From: JACDAN01 sp963847235
Lineage (GTDB): Bacteria > Actinomycetota > Thermoleophilia > Gaiellales > Gaiellaceae
Assembly: GCA_963847235.1 (NCBI GenBank)
Contig: CAWJYU010000015.1
Location: 132,472-196,471 of the forward strand
DNA: 64,000 nucleotides
Direction: 5' to 3'
Of this stretch, positions 7,911 to 17,063 are shown in pieces. The notes beneath the pieces were generated by a model. That model had not been told where the DNA came from. It saw only the letters and a program-made list of their open reading frames with translations, and did not search any database. The translations under genes and the position numbers were made by a program. The stretch's first letter is position 1. Every line of letters starts with the position of its first letter.

Positions 7911-10665
7911 GTGCCGCCATCGAACGCCCAGAGTCGCAGGCACCAGTCGAAGAATCGCTGCCCCAGGATCCTCGGAGTTCTTCCTCCCGTACTGCTCCTC
8001 GCCGTCGTAACGTGCACTGCAAGCGTGGCCGGGAGCGCTCGGCTCGACAATCGATCGGCAACGACACACGGCGCTTCCAAGGATCTGCTCGTAGCTGTCA
8101 AGACTGCTCATGCAAATGTGGTTCGAGCCCGGATGCTCGCCGACGAGTCGCCACCAACCTCGCCAAGACGCTTGGCGCTCGCGGAGGCGACGCCGACGAG
8201 CATGACGCCAACCTGGAGGCGCTCGCGGGACAACGTCAGGGTTGCAGGCTACGAGATCTATCTCACCGGTCGGCCCAGCGTCCGGACGACGCGAACGGCA
8301 TACACGATCGGGTCTCTCGCCTGCAGAACGACCTACCGGATCGGCGTCGCCGCGTATGACGCCGCGGGGAACCGCTCGCCCACGAGATGGTTCGCTGGCT
8401 CGACCGCTGCGTGCGTGCCGGCGCCGGCCCGCCGCCACAACAACAACAACAACAACAACAACAACTGCTGCAGTCGGCGATCCTGACCCAGGCACCGGGA
8501 GACGGTGCGACGATCTCGGGTCGGATCCCTTGGACCGTAAACGTCACGAGCGGGAACCCAGCTTCGATCCACTTCCTGGTCGATGGCGTGGACAAATGGA
8601 CGGAGAACCTCGAGCCCTATCAGTACAACGGTAATCCAGACGGCGAGCTCGATACCACAGCGCTAAGCGACGGCTCTCACGTCCTCGTGGCGCAAGCGCG
8701 AAACAACGGCGGTTCCGAGATCGCCAGAGTCACCTCGAACGTCACGGTAAGCAACACGCCGCCGGCGATCCTGACCCAGTCACCGGGAGATGGTGCGACG
8801 GTCTCGGGTCGGGTCCCGTGGACTGTAAACGTCACGAGCGGGAACCCAGCTTCGATCCACTTCCTGGTCGATGGCGTGGACAAATGGACGGAGTACTTCC
8901 CGCCCTATCGCTACAACGGTGATTCAGACGGCGAGCTCGATACCACAGCGCTAAGCGACGGCTCTCACGTCCTCGTGGCGCAAGCGCGTAACAGCGGCGG
9001 TTCCGAGATCGCCAGAGTCACCTCGCGCGTCACGGTAAGCAACTCCCAACCGCCGCCGCCGCCACCACCACCTCCGCCGCCACCACCACCGCCACCGCCG
9101 GGAGACACCCAACCGCCGGCCAAGCCGATCCTTTCATTGGGGCCGGCGACACAGACAACGCTCGAGCTCCGCTGGCAGGCGGGCGTGGACAACGTCGGAG
9201 TCCATCACTACAACGTCTTCCGCGGAAACGCAGCAGGGTCCCAGAACCAGGTGAAGATCGCCGAGACAACGGCACTCAGCTACGTCTACACACTGCTGGC
9301 GTGCGGAACCTCGTACTCGCTCGCGCTTCAGGCAGAGGACGCGGCAGGCAACAAATCAAACCTCGGTGAAGCCATCTGGTACCCCGTCACCACACTCGCT
9401 TGCACACCGCCGCCCCCACCACCACCGCCGCCCCCACCACCGCCGCCCCGCCGCCACCGCCGCCCCCGCCGCCCCCGCCGCCCCCGCCGCCCCCGCCGCC
9501 TCCGACCTCGGGATGCAGCACAACGGTGACGAGTGCGGCAGCCGCTCGCACGGCTGTACAGAACGCGACAGGCGGCAGCGTCGTCTGCCTCGCTGCCGGC
9601 ACTTACGGTGACGTGGATCTGCGAGGGCTTCCCGACCGTCCCAGCAATCCAGTCACGTTCAAGGGCGCCGACAACCGCGCGTCCACCGTGAACAGCATTC
9701 TCTACGGAAATACGTCAGGCCTGGTCGTCGAGGGCTTCCGCGCCACGCGGGGTATCCACGCGGGAAACCAGTCCACCACAACCAACATCACAATCCGCCT
9801 GAACGATATTGGCGGCACGGCGATCGCACGGTCAGGTGGGTCCGCTATCCACGCAGTCGGCATGTGGGGTTCAAACCAGATGCACACCTTCGTCGTGGAG
9901 CGCAACTACATCCATGATGCCTACCGTGGCATCGAAGCTCAGGGCGACACCCCCAACTGGACGGTGCGGCTGAACAAGTTCGAGCGCATCGGGGACGGCG
10001 ACTATCTGCAGAGCGGCAATCCGGCCAATTGGGTCGTAGACCACAACTGGTTCCTCGGGCCAGGAATCCGGCTATCTGAGCCAGAACACCCGGATCTCTG
10101 GCAGATTCTCGATGGCAACTCAGCAGGAACGAGCATCACCTTCTCCAACAACCGGGTTCACCAGACGGACTTTGGGCCTAGCTCGGTCCTTAATGGTGTG
10201 ACAACCGGGCTTATGTTCGGAGAAGTCCTCCACAACTTGAGGATTGTCAACAACCTGCTCAATCGCATCTCAGACGGGAACACTTGCATGATCTACACCA
10301 CGGTCGGCCTTGTCTTCGAAGACAACACGATTCGGACGGGCCGGAACGGCTGGTCGTGTATCTTCAATCAGGGGGCACCGGGCTCGGCTAACTATTCGGT
10401 CAAGCGCAACGTGGCCACGAACGCGGAAAGCACGATCGATCTAGACGCAAGCCCGCCCCATCTGTCTTGCGGGGGCGCGGATTCCTGCGCTGCCTTCAAC
10501 GCTGGAAGGGCCAACAACGTCTCGGATGAACCCATCCTCTACGGCCCCGGCTCGATCCAGAACTGGCTTCCTAGCTGGTCTGGCGACGGCTGGTACCGGA
10601 CGCAAGGCGTGTCGGCAGGGCACTCGCTGACGCCTGCCGAGTTCCAGGGCTACCCGTTCGAGTGA
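7911..10665 (+). CDS. Large secreted modular protein: FN3, two Ig-like domains, FN3, poly-Pro linker, beta-helix (frameshifts in repeats)
   Basis: Reads as one gene of about 910 codons broken at low-complexity tracts. In order: an N-terminal signal segment (VLPPVLLLAVVTCTASVAGS); an FN3 domain (DNVRVAGYEIYL to AYDAAGNRS); a linker with (CAA)9; two near-identical Ig-like domains of about 96 residues (PGDGATISG, ALSDGSHVLVAQARN); a poly-Pro tract; a second FN3 (DNVGVHHYNVFRG); a second poly-Pro tract; and a right-handed parallel beta-helix of about 380 residues beginning SGCSTTVTSAAAARTAVQ and rich in N-N-x-x-x turns. Frames change near 8440-8465 and 9440-9460, inside or beside the repeats. FN3, Ig and beta-helix modules suggest carbohydrate binding or processing outside the cell, but no catalytic residues are assignable. 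A strong hairpin overlaps the stop. Confidence 0.72.
8438..8464 (+). repeat. (CAA)9 trinucleotide tract
   Basis: Nine perfect CAA units in the linker between the first FN3 domain and the first Ig-like domain. Depending on frame it codes poly-Asn, poly-Gln or poly-Thr; poly-Thr is the usual linker type in such actinobacterial proteins. The coding frame before and after the tract differs, so at least one indel lies in or beside it. Confidence 0.9.
8477..9043 (+). repeat. Tandem duplication of an Ig-like domain, 288-bp period
   Basis: Two direct copies, 8477-8755 and 8765-9043, offset by exactly 288 bases (96 codons). Long blocks are identical at the DNA level, for example the stretch coding NVTSGNPASIHFLVDGVDKW and the one coding ELDTTALSDGSHVLVAQAR. 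Only scattered differences occur, mostly changing residues (NLEP/YFPP, NNGG/NSGG). This points to recent duplication inside the gene. Confidence 0.92.
9051..9505 (+). repeat. Two CCG/CCA-rich poly-proline tracts
   Basis: Tract 1 at about 9051-9100 and tract 2 at about 9406-9505 are built of CCG, CCA and CCC units and flank the second FN3 domain. They encode runs of 15 or more prolines, an extended rigid spacer between exported domains. The frame slips inside tract 2, where the upstream frame reads Arg/His repeats and the downstream frame continues as proline into the beta-helix. Confidence 0.85.
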
Positions 10666-10702
10666 ACGGGTAGCCCCTCGCTTTCCGGCCAGGTTTGGCC
10701 GG
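10647..10702 (+). terminator. Tandem hairpin terminator overlapping the stop codon
   Basis: The first hairpin has a perfect 13-bp stem (10647-10659 with 10664-10676) and a 4-base loop. The TGA stop of the beta-helix gene lies at the loop and the base of its descending arm. A second hairpin, CCGGCC-AGGTTT-GGCCGG (10685-10702), follows and is succeeded by GTCTTTC. The U-tracts are short, so the first may also protect the 3' end. It separates two similar exported-protein genes. Confidence 0.75.
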
Positions 10703-10726
10703 GTCTTTCAGGCTTACACTTCACAG

Positions 10727-12136
10727 ATGCCTGCAGCGTTAACGGCCTTCGCGACCAGTTTGCTCATCCTCGGGCTGGGCGCTCACGACGACGGCTTCAT
10801 GCAGGGCGGCCGTTCAGCCGTCAAGACGCCGAAGATCACGGTCGCCCCGTCGGGGTCCGACGCGACGTGTCGGCGCGGCGAGCTCTCGAAGCCGTGTGCG
10901 ACTTTGAACAGGGCCTACTCCCTCGCGCGCTGCGGCGACATCACTGAGGTCGCCACCGGAAGTTACGGTAGCCAGCGCGTCATCGAGACCAAGGCTGGCT
11001 CTGCCTGTAATGGGAATCCGATCGTTTTCCGACCTGCGTACCGGACACGGCCGACGATCAACTGGATTCAATTCGGCGATTGCTCAGTCTGCTTCTCCCA
11101 CAATGCGCCAGACAACCTGACCCTCCGTGGCCTTCGAGTGACTCAGGGGTTCTCGATCTGGGGGGACGCCGTGAACGTGACCCTTGACGACATCGACGGA
11201 GGCTCGTTCTTCATCGAAGGTGGCACGAACATCAGGATCATCAACTCGGACTGGGGGCCGTGTGGTTCTCGGGCGATTGCCGGGGACTGCCGCAACTACT
11301 ACCCCGGCGACGGGTACAGCGGCCAGGTGCGCATCATCGAAGGCACCAACCTCCTCTTCGAGAACAACACGTTCCACGACATGTTGCAGGAGCGGGCCGG
11401 GGACCATTGGGAATGCATCTTCATGAACTCGGGCGGCCTTACCAATGTGACGTTCCGGGGCAACCGCTTCTACAACTGCCAGACGAATGCGATCGCGCTT
11501 GGCAACGGCGGCAACCCAGCAAATGTGGCGGGGACGTGGCTAATCGAAAACAACTGGTTCGGGGCCTGTCCCGGCGGGACGCGGAATGGGGGCGGCCCCT
11601 ACTGCCTGAACGTCACGTCGCTTCCGGTGGCGGCGAGGATCATCGTCCGTTTCAATTCGTTCGCGCCCGGGGAGTACTTAGGCTGCGAGAGTGGCTGCGG
11701 GGATCCGCAAGGCAGACTCCGTGTAGTCGGAAACATCTTCGGTTCGGGAGCGGTATGTGTTCCGGGCGGCAAATACCAGGACAATCTGTTTCTCAATCCT
11801 GGATCAGGATGTGGACAGGTCGCTCGAACGTCGGTTTTCGGCTACATCTACGATGGCGCGCGTCTTGTCAAGAACCCACAGGCGGCCGACGCTGTGAGAA
11901 CGGCATTTGCAGAGGTCGGGGATCGCAAGATCAAATCATTGAGCCTCATTGCCCGCAGGCTTTCCAGGCAACGGAAGGTTGCGCCCCCTGGAGGCTGGAA
12001 CCCCGCTAACGTACGCGCGATCGTCTCTGACAGTGTTTACCTCGGGCGCCGGCTCGGAATCCGAGAGCGACACCCACGGCTTGTCTCTCCTTCTCGGTGG
12101 AGGAAGGCGCAGCGCGCGCTGGCAAGAAGCAGATGA
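10727..12136 (+). CDS. Secreted right-handed beta-helix protein
   Basis: A 469-residue protein with an N-terminal hydrophobic export segment (LTAFATSLLILGLGA), then the conserved entry ITVAPSGSDATCRRGELSKP of pectate-lyase-like and choice-of-anchor-type beta-helix proteins. About eight coils follow, with repeated turn motifs such as LLFENNTFHDM, VTFRGNRFYNC and WLIENNWFGAC. Several paired cysteines (CSVC, CESGC) suggest disulfides outside the cell. The C-terminal 70 residues are basic and may be a separate anchor. The start is 62 bp after the preceding gene's stop, just past the terminator. Possible roles are glycan-binding, lyase or structural; no catalytic triad was assigned. Frame intact. 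Confidence 0.75.
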   Translation: MPAALTAFATSLLILGLGAHDDGFMQGGRSAVKTPKITVAPSGSDATCRRGELSKPCATLNRAYSLARCGDITEVATGSYGSQRVIETKAGSACNGNPIVFRPAYRTRPTINWIQFGDCSVCFSHNAPDNLTLRGLRVTQGFSIWGDAVNVTLDDIDGGSFFIEGGTNIRIINSDWGPCGSRAIAGDCRNYYPGDGYSGQVRIIEGTNLLFENNTFHDMLQERAGDHWECIFMNSGGLTNVTFRGNRFYNCQTNAIALGNGGNPANVAGTWLIENNWFGACPGGTRNGGGPYCLNVTSLPVAARIIVRFNSFAPGEYLGCESGCGDPQGRLRVVGNIFGSGAVCVPGGKYQDNLFLNPGSGCGQVARTSVFGYIYDGARLVKNPQAADAVRTAFAEVGDRKIKSLSLIARRLSRQRKVAPPGGWNPANVRAIVSDSVYLGRRLGIRERHPRLVSPSRWRKAQRALARSR

Positions 12137-12174
12137 TCCGAGCAGATGTTCTTCTCTTGTGGAGGTTGGTCGAC

Positions 12175-13443
12175 TCACTTTGAACGCAGGGAGCGCCGCC
12201 CTGCCTCAGCTGCGGAGCGGAAGAGTTCGGCGTAAGCCCGCTCGATTTCGACGGACCGATAGCGCTCGAGGAGTTTTGCGTGTCCGGCCTCGCCGAGCGA
12301 GCGTCGTAACCGCGCGTCCCCGAGCCGCTCGAGCGCTGCGACGAGGGCGCCGGAGTCCCGATACCTCACTATTAGCCCGTTGACGCCTTCGTCGACGACG
12401 GACCGCTGAGAGGGAGCGTCCCCGACGAGGACGGGTTTCCTCAGCGCCCAGGCTTCGAGGGTGGTGATCCCGAACGACTCAGCGGCCGACGGAGAAGCGA
12501 AGATGTCGCAATCACCGAGGGCATCCGCTCTCTCCTGCTCGCTGAGATCGGCCACCACGCGCACACGGGCTCGGGCCGGCGCCGGCAGCCTGGCGACGAG
12601 TCGCCCCACCTCGTTGGTGAAGGGCGTTCGCGATCCAGCGATCGCAAGCCACGCGTCCGGCATGCGCTCCAGCAGTGCAGGAAAGACCTCGACAAGCGTG
12701 TCGATCCCCTTATGGCCAGCATGCTGTCCGACGAATGCGATCAGAAGACCATCTCGGTCGATCGCGTGCGCAGCTCGGAAAGCTCCAGGGCGAGGCTTTA
12801 GGTTCTCCGGGTCTATCCCATGTCCGATCGTGTGGACGCGATCTGGCGGCGCGCCTCTCGAGATGAGCCACTCGCGTTCGTGGTCTGTGTGCGCAATCGT
12901 CGCGAACGCTTGGCGCATCAGGCGTAGCAGATATGGCCGCTCGAACCCCCACGCGTCGTTCGTATGAGCCGCGACGACAAGAACGACTGGTGGTCGCGGC
13001 TCCGGACGGAGGAACGGGTACCGCATGTGGTTTAGCGGCAGAGAGGCGGCACAAACAACGTCAGCCTCGAATCGGCGAACAGCGTCGCGCATACCGGATG
13101 AACGCGGGCCGCTGTACCACGTGCGAAGTCGGTCGTTTCCTGGAAGGCGGAGCTTCCAGGCAAAGCGTTGCGCCTGACGAAGCGTCGCATCCCAGCGGGT
13201 GTTGACACCGAAGCGTCGAATCTGCACGCCATTCTGCATTTCGTTCTCGACGATCCGGATTGTCGGCAGAAAGGCGTCGTGGAACCCGGTGACGGCATAG
13301 GTATTGGTCGTCGCTACGGTCACCTCGAACCCGTGCTCAGCGACGAGTGCCTCGCAGAGGTCGCGAGTCGAGCGCTCGACGCCTCCAACCGCGGGCGGAT
13401 AGCCGTGAACAACCTGTAGCAAACGAAGCCGGCTATCGTTCAA
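12175..13443 (-). CDS. Family 4 glycosyltransferase
   Basis: A 422-residue GT-B enzyme. The N-terminal Rossmann half begins RLLQVVHGYPPAVGGVER with the G-G-x-E-R acceptor loop of GT4. The C-terminal donor half has IGHGIDPENLKPRPGAF, LLIAFVGQHAGHKGIDTLVE and SPSAAESFGITTLEAWA, in which the E-x7-E retaining motif binds the nucleotide sugar. Convergent with the beta-helix gene at 12136. Cytoplasmic; adds a sugar from an NDP donor with retention. Intact frame and normal family length. Sugar unknown. Confidence 0.85.
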   Translation of the reverse strand: MNDSRLRLLQVVHGYPPAVGGVERSTRDLCEALVAEHGFEVTVATTNTYAVTGFHDAFLPTIRIVENEMQNGVQIRRFGVNTRWDATLRQAQRFAWKLRLPGNDRLRTWYSGPRSSGMRDAVRRFEADVVCAASLPLNHMRYPFLRPEPRPPVVLVVAAHTNDAWGFERPYLLRLMRQAFATIAHTDHEREWLISRGAPPDRVHTIGHGIDPENLKPRPGAFRAAHAIDRDGLLIAFVGQHAGHKGIDTLVEVFPALLERMPDAWLAIAGSRTPFTNEVGRLVARLPAPARARVRVVADLSEQERADALGDCDIFASPSAAESFGITTLEAWALRKPVLVGDAPSQRSVVDEGVNGLIVRYRDSGALVAALERLGDARLRRSLGEAGHAKLLERYRSVEIERAYAELFRSAAEAGRRSLRSK

Positions 13444-13703
13444 ATTCGGGCCTCCAATCCGAATCGGATGCTCTGATGGGCGTTGAGTTCGCGTGTCAAC
13501 ATCAGCACTTTGCCTGGTGCGCGGACCGTGTCAAGACGTTTGAGCGGACGGTTATGTGCCGGCTGACTGCAATTTCCGCAATACGGTCGACAACAACCCC
13601 GCGTCCACGACCCTGTTGCGCGCTTGGCCCTTGCGCGCTCGCCATTTTGCAAATGACGGCGGCTTCCACCTCCAGCGCCTCTAGCCGCTAGGGTCGAGAC
13701 TCT

Positions 13704-15002
13704 GTGCGCTCGATTGGTGAGACGATCGCGCCGAGACTCACGCTCGGCCTGGCGACCGCGTTGCTCGTTGCGGTCTTTGCCGCGAGCGGCGGACCCACCC
13801 CTGGCTCCGCTGACGCGGCCAGCGATCGGTTCGCCTCAGGGATAGCGATCGCGCGTCCCAACCTCAGGGTGTCCGCTACGGGCAACGACGCAAACCCGTG
13901 TACACGAACGGCGCCGTGTCGGACGTTCGACCATGCGTATCGGATCGCTCTGGCCGGTCAAGTAATTGAGGTCGCGGGTGGCTCGTATCCGACCCAGACG
14001 GTCCTCGCCCGCCCAAGATCGAGGAGCGAAGCGATCGTGATGTTCAAACCGGCGACTGGTGCGACCGTGAGGGTTGCCCGTCTCGAGAACCTGGCGAGCC
14101 GCGTCGAGTACCGAAACATGATGATCAGGTCGTTCTACAACAATGGGTTCAACGGCGGGACCCAGGACGGCGTCGTCTTCCGCAACATCGATACGAACAC
14201 GTTCTGTATTGGCGGTGGCCGGAACATCTCCGTGCTCGGTGGCGACGTCGGCCCGTCGTTGTCGAGCAACGCCAACGGCCAACAGCAGCCCTGCGTCGCC
14301 AAGTTCCCAGGCCAGAGCTCGCCCGCACCGGCGAACGTCCTGATCGAGGGTGTCGCATTCCACGACCACAACCACGCCGACGGAAAGCACACCGAATGCT
14401 TGCAAGTCGGCGGCGTGACTGGTCTAGTGATTCGGCGGAACACCTTCCAGAGCTGCGCGCAGACGGCATCGATCCATATCACCCGCTACGACGGGGCGTG
14501 GCCGAGCAGGAACGTCATGATCGAGAACAACTTCTTCTTGGGCAACAACCGCGCGAGCTCGGAGCCGCTCGGGAACATCCAGTACAACCGAAGCGAACCA
14601 GGGCTTGTGATCCGCTACAACTCGTTCGTCGGTTCTGGCGACTCGAGCAAGTACTCGGTATTTGCCACGTTCGACTCCCGCCCGCCGGCGTCACCCTCCG
14701 CCCGCATCTACGGGAACGCCGCCAACCAGCCCGGGCACTCGCAGCCAGATCGTTACGGTCCCTGCGATCGCCTGGCCTTCTACTCGCACAACGTCTGGCG
14801 GGGTGCGTCCTGCTCGCGGACGGACGTGAACGCCGACCCTCGATTTGTGAGCCGCACCAACCTTCATCTGCGCCCCGGGTCACCGGCAATCGACCACGGG
14901 GACGCTGCCCGCTTCCCCAGGAGGGACATCGACGGACATAAGCGTCCTGTTGGCCGTGCACCGGATTCCGGCGCAGACGAGCGCCGGCCGCGTCGCAACT
15001 AA
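13704..15002 (+). CDS. Secreted beta-helix protein with choice-of-anchor-Q-like C-terminus
   Basis: A 432-residue exported protein from a GTG at 13704 with signal peptide LTLGLATALLVAVFAASGG. LRVSATGNDANPCTRTAPC and FDHAYRIALAGQVIEVAGG are the conserved opening of the family. Coil turns include MIENNFFLGNN and LVIRYNSFVGSG. The end, LHLRPGSPAIDHGD followed by DIDGHKRP and PDSGADE, is typical of choice-of-anchor Q proteins. It shares the opening pattern of the gene at 10727, so the two are paralogues. Its 3' end lies only 3 bp from the stop of the convergent asparagine synthase. Extracellular; function unknown. Confidence 0.78.
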   Translation: MRSIGETIAPRLTLGLATALLVAVFAASGGPTPGSADAASDRFASGIAIARPNLRVSATGNDANPCTRTAPCRTFDHAYRIALAGQVIEVAGGSYPTQTVLARPRSRSEAIVMFKPATGATVRVARLENLASRVEYRNMMIRSFYNNGFNGGTQDGVVFRNIDTNTFCIGGGRNISVLGGDVGPSLSSNANGQQQPCVAKFPGQSSPAPANVLIEGVAFHDHNHADGKHTECLQVGGVTGLVIRRNTFQSCAQTASIHITRYDGAWPSRNVMIENNFFLGNNRASSEPLGNIQYNRSEPGLVIRYNSFVGSGDSSKYSVFATFDSRPPASPSARIYGNAANQPGHSQPDRYGPCDRLAFYSHNVWRGASCSRTDVNADPRFVSRTNLHLRPGSPAIDHGDAARFPRRDIDGHKRPVGRAPDSGADERRPRRN

Positions 15003-15005
15003 GGA

Positions 15006-16980
15006 CTATCCGTGGATGGAAACTGCCGTCGGGTTCCCGGGGGATTCCGGTTGCGAGGCCGACGGATGGGTCGGCAGTGTGACTGGGCGGCCGTTCGTCT
15101 GTCCAAGGGCACGCGGGAGGAATGAGGAGAGCCAGACCTCGAGCATGAGGATCGCGAGCAGCAGACGGGCGTCGGCCCGGTCGGGCGCTTCAGCATGGCG
15201 GCGAACGAGGTTGCGGACGACCTGTGGATCGAGGAGCTCGGCGTAGTGCGGCTGAGGCGCGAGCAGGTACTCCGCGATCGCGCCACTCGCCTGGTCGCGG
15301 AACCAGCCGTCGACCGACGCGGCGAAGAAGCCGATCTTGCGCTTGTCGATGATCCGGTCGGGCAGGATCCCGCGTGACGCTCGCTTGAGCAGGTACTTCG
15401 TCGTCAGCCGCCGCACTTTGAGCTCGGCCGGTATGCCCGCGCAGTACTCGACCACATGGTGGTCGAGGAACGGCACTCGAACCTCCAGGGAGTGAGCCAT
15501 CGAGGCGCGGTCGAAGTAGTGAAGCATGTCGTCGACGAGCGCAAGCTGCGCGTCGATGTACAGCGTCGCCGGAAGCGGCGCGTCCGCAAGGCCTCCGAGT
15601 CGATCGGCCACGACCGCTACGCGCGGCCGACCCGTCGCTCCCCTCGAGCGGTCCACGGAAGAGCGTCCGACGCAGGTCTTCGTCCATCCGGCTGCTCATC
15701 GCGATGAGCCGCTCGACGCTGTTCGGCGCGGATAGCGTGCGGGAAGCTCGGCGTAGGCGGGCCGGCCCATGGGCTCCTGCGGCAATGCCCGCTCGCCAGA
15801 GGAAGCCCGGCACCCGTGCGCCCATGGCAGCAACGGACGCCGCCTGATGCTTGGGATAGCCACCCAGCAATTCGTCGGCGCCCTGGCCCGAGAGTGCAAC
15901 GGTGACGTGGCGCGAGGCGAGCTCGGACAGCGCGAGGAAGCCGATCGAAGAGAGGTCGGCGAGTGGCTCGTCGAGGAACCACGCGAGCCGCGGGAGGTCG
16001 AGCTCGGCGTCGGCGCGCGAGAGCTCGAGCTCGTGGTGGTCGGTTCCGAACCGCTGCGCGACCTCCCGGGCATCAGCGAGCTCGTTCAGGTCGTCCTCGA
16101 CGAAGCCGACGGAGAACGTCTTGACCGGACCGCTCGTGTGGCGCGCCATCAGCGCGACGATCAGGCTCGAGTCGAGCCCGCCGCTCAGCATCGCGCCGAG
16201 TGGCACGTCGCTCATCAGCCTGAGCCGCACTGATTCCTCGAGCTCGGCGAGCAGGCCTTCCGCGTGCTCGTCCGCGCTCATCCCCGTTCGGGGAGCCGGG
16301 AGCGGATAGCGCCAGTACGCCTCGACGCGAACGCGTCCATCGCCCACGATCAGACGGTGGCCCGGTGGGAGCTTGGAGACGCCGGCGAGCGGCGTCTGCG
16401 GCCCCGCGAAGAATCCAAAGGTGAGGTAGGCGTCGATCGCGTCGTAGTCCAGCGCTCCGTCGACGAGCCCCGACGCGAGCAAGCTCTTGAGCTCCGAGGC
16501 GAAGACGAGAAGGTCCCCACAGCGAGCGTAGTAGAGCGGCTTGACTCCGAGTCGGTCGCGGGCGATCACCGCGCGGCGGCGCCGCCCGTCCCAGACTGCG
16601 AGCCCAAACTTGCCTCGCACACGCTCCGGCACACGCTCGCCCACGTCCTCGTAGAGGTGCGGCAGGATCTCCGTGTCACAGCGAGTTCGCAGGTGGTGGC
16701 CGTTCCGCGCGAGCTCGGCGCGCACTTCCTCGTGGTTGTAGAGCTCACCGTTCTGAATCGCCGCGACGGCTCCGTCCTCGCTGAAGAAAGGTTGGTGTCC
16801 TCCCGCGACGTCGACGATGCTGAGCCGCCGAGCGCCAAGCGCGACACCGGGCCTTTGGTAGGTGCCGCGATCGTTCGGGCCACGGTGGACCATGCTGTCG
16901 GTCATCGAGTCCAGGACCTCGGGCGGAACCACGGTCCGCAGCTCGCCCTCGACTTGGATCACCCCACAGATTCCGCACAT
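15006..16980 (-). CDS. asnB: Asparagine synthase (glutamine-hydrolysing)-like amidotransferase (one frameshift)
   Basis: N-terminal Ntn glutaminase domain with nucleophile Cys2 (MCGICGVIQ) and conserved HRGPN and ELYNH elements. Then the synthetase domain with the ATP-binding PP-loop SGGLDSS at residues 266-272, SVGF, and GQGADELLGGYPKH. An indel near 15635 shifts the frame; the other frame continues LPATLYIDAQLALVDDML, LEVRVPFLDHHVVEY and KYLLKRASRGILPD to the stop, giving about 655 residues. In glycan loci AsnB-like proteins often amidate a uronic acid or other sugar carboxylate rather than aspartate, and a nucleotide-sugar dehydrogenase that makes a carboxylate lies 1.1 kb away. Free asparagine synthesis remains possible. 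Confidence 0.85.
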
Positions 16981-17063
16981 CGCGCTCTCAGCCTAGTAGC
17001 GGAGGCTTCGAGGCTCGATAGCCAAACGAACAGAGGACGTACTGGTCGAACGGCTAGGCGTGT

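Noticed and set aside
8438..9505. CRISPR-like or satellite arrays in the CAA/CCG-rich stretches
   Set aside because: The units are triplets in coding linkers with no unique spacers; they are simple-sequence linkers of an exported protein.
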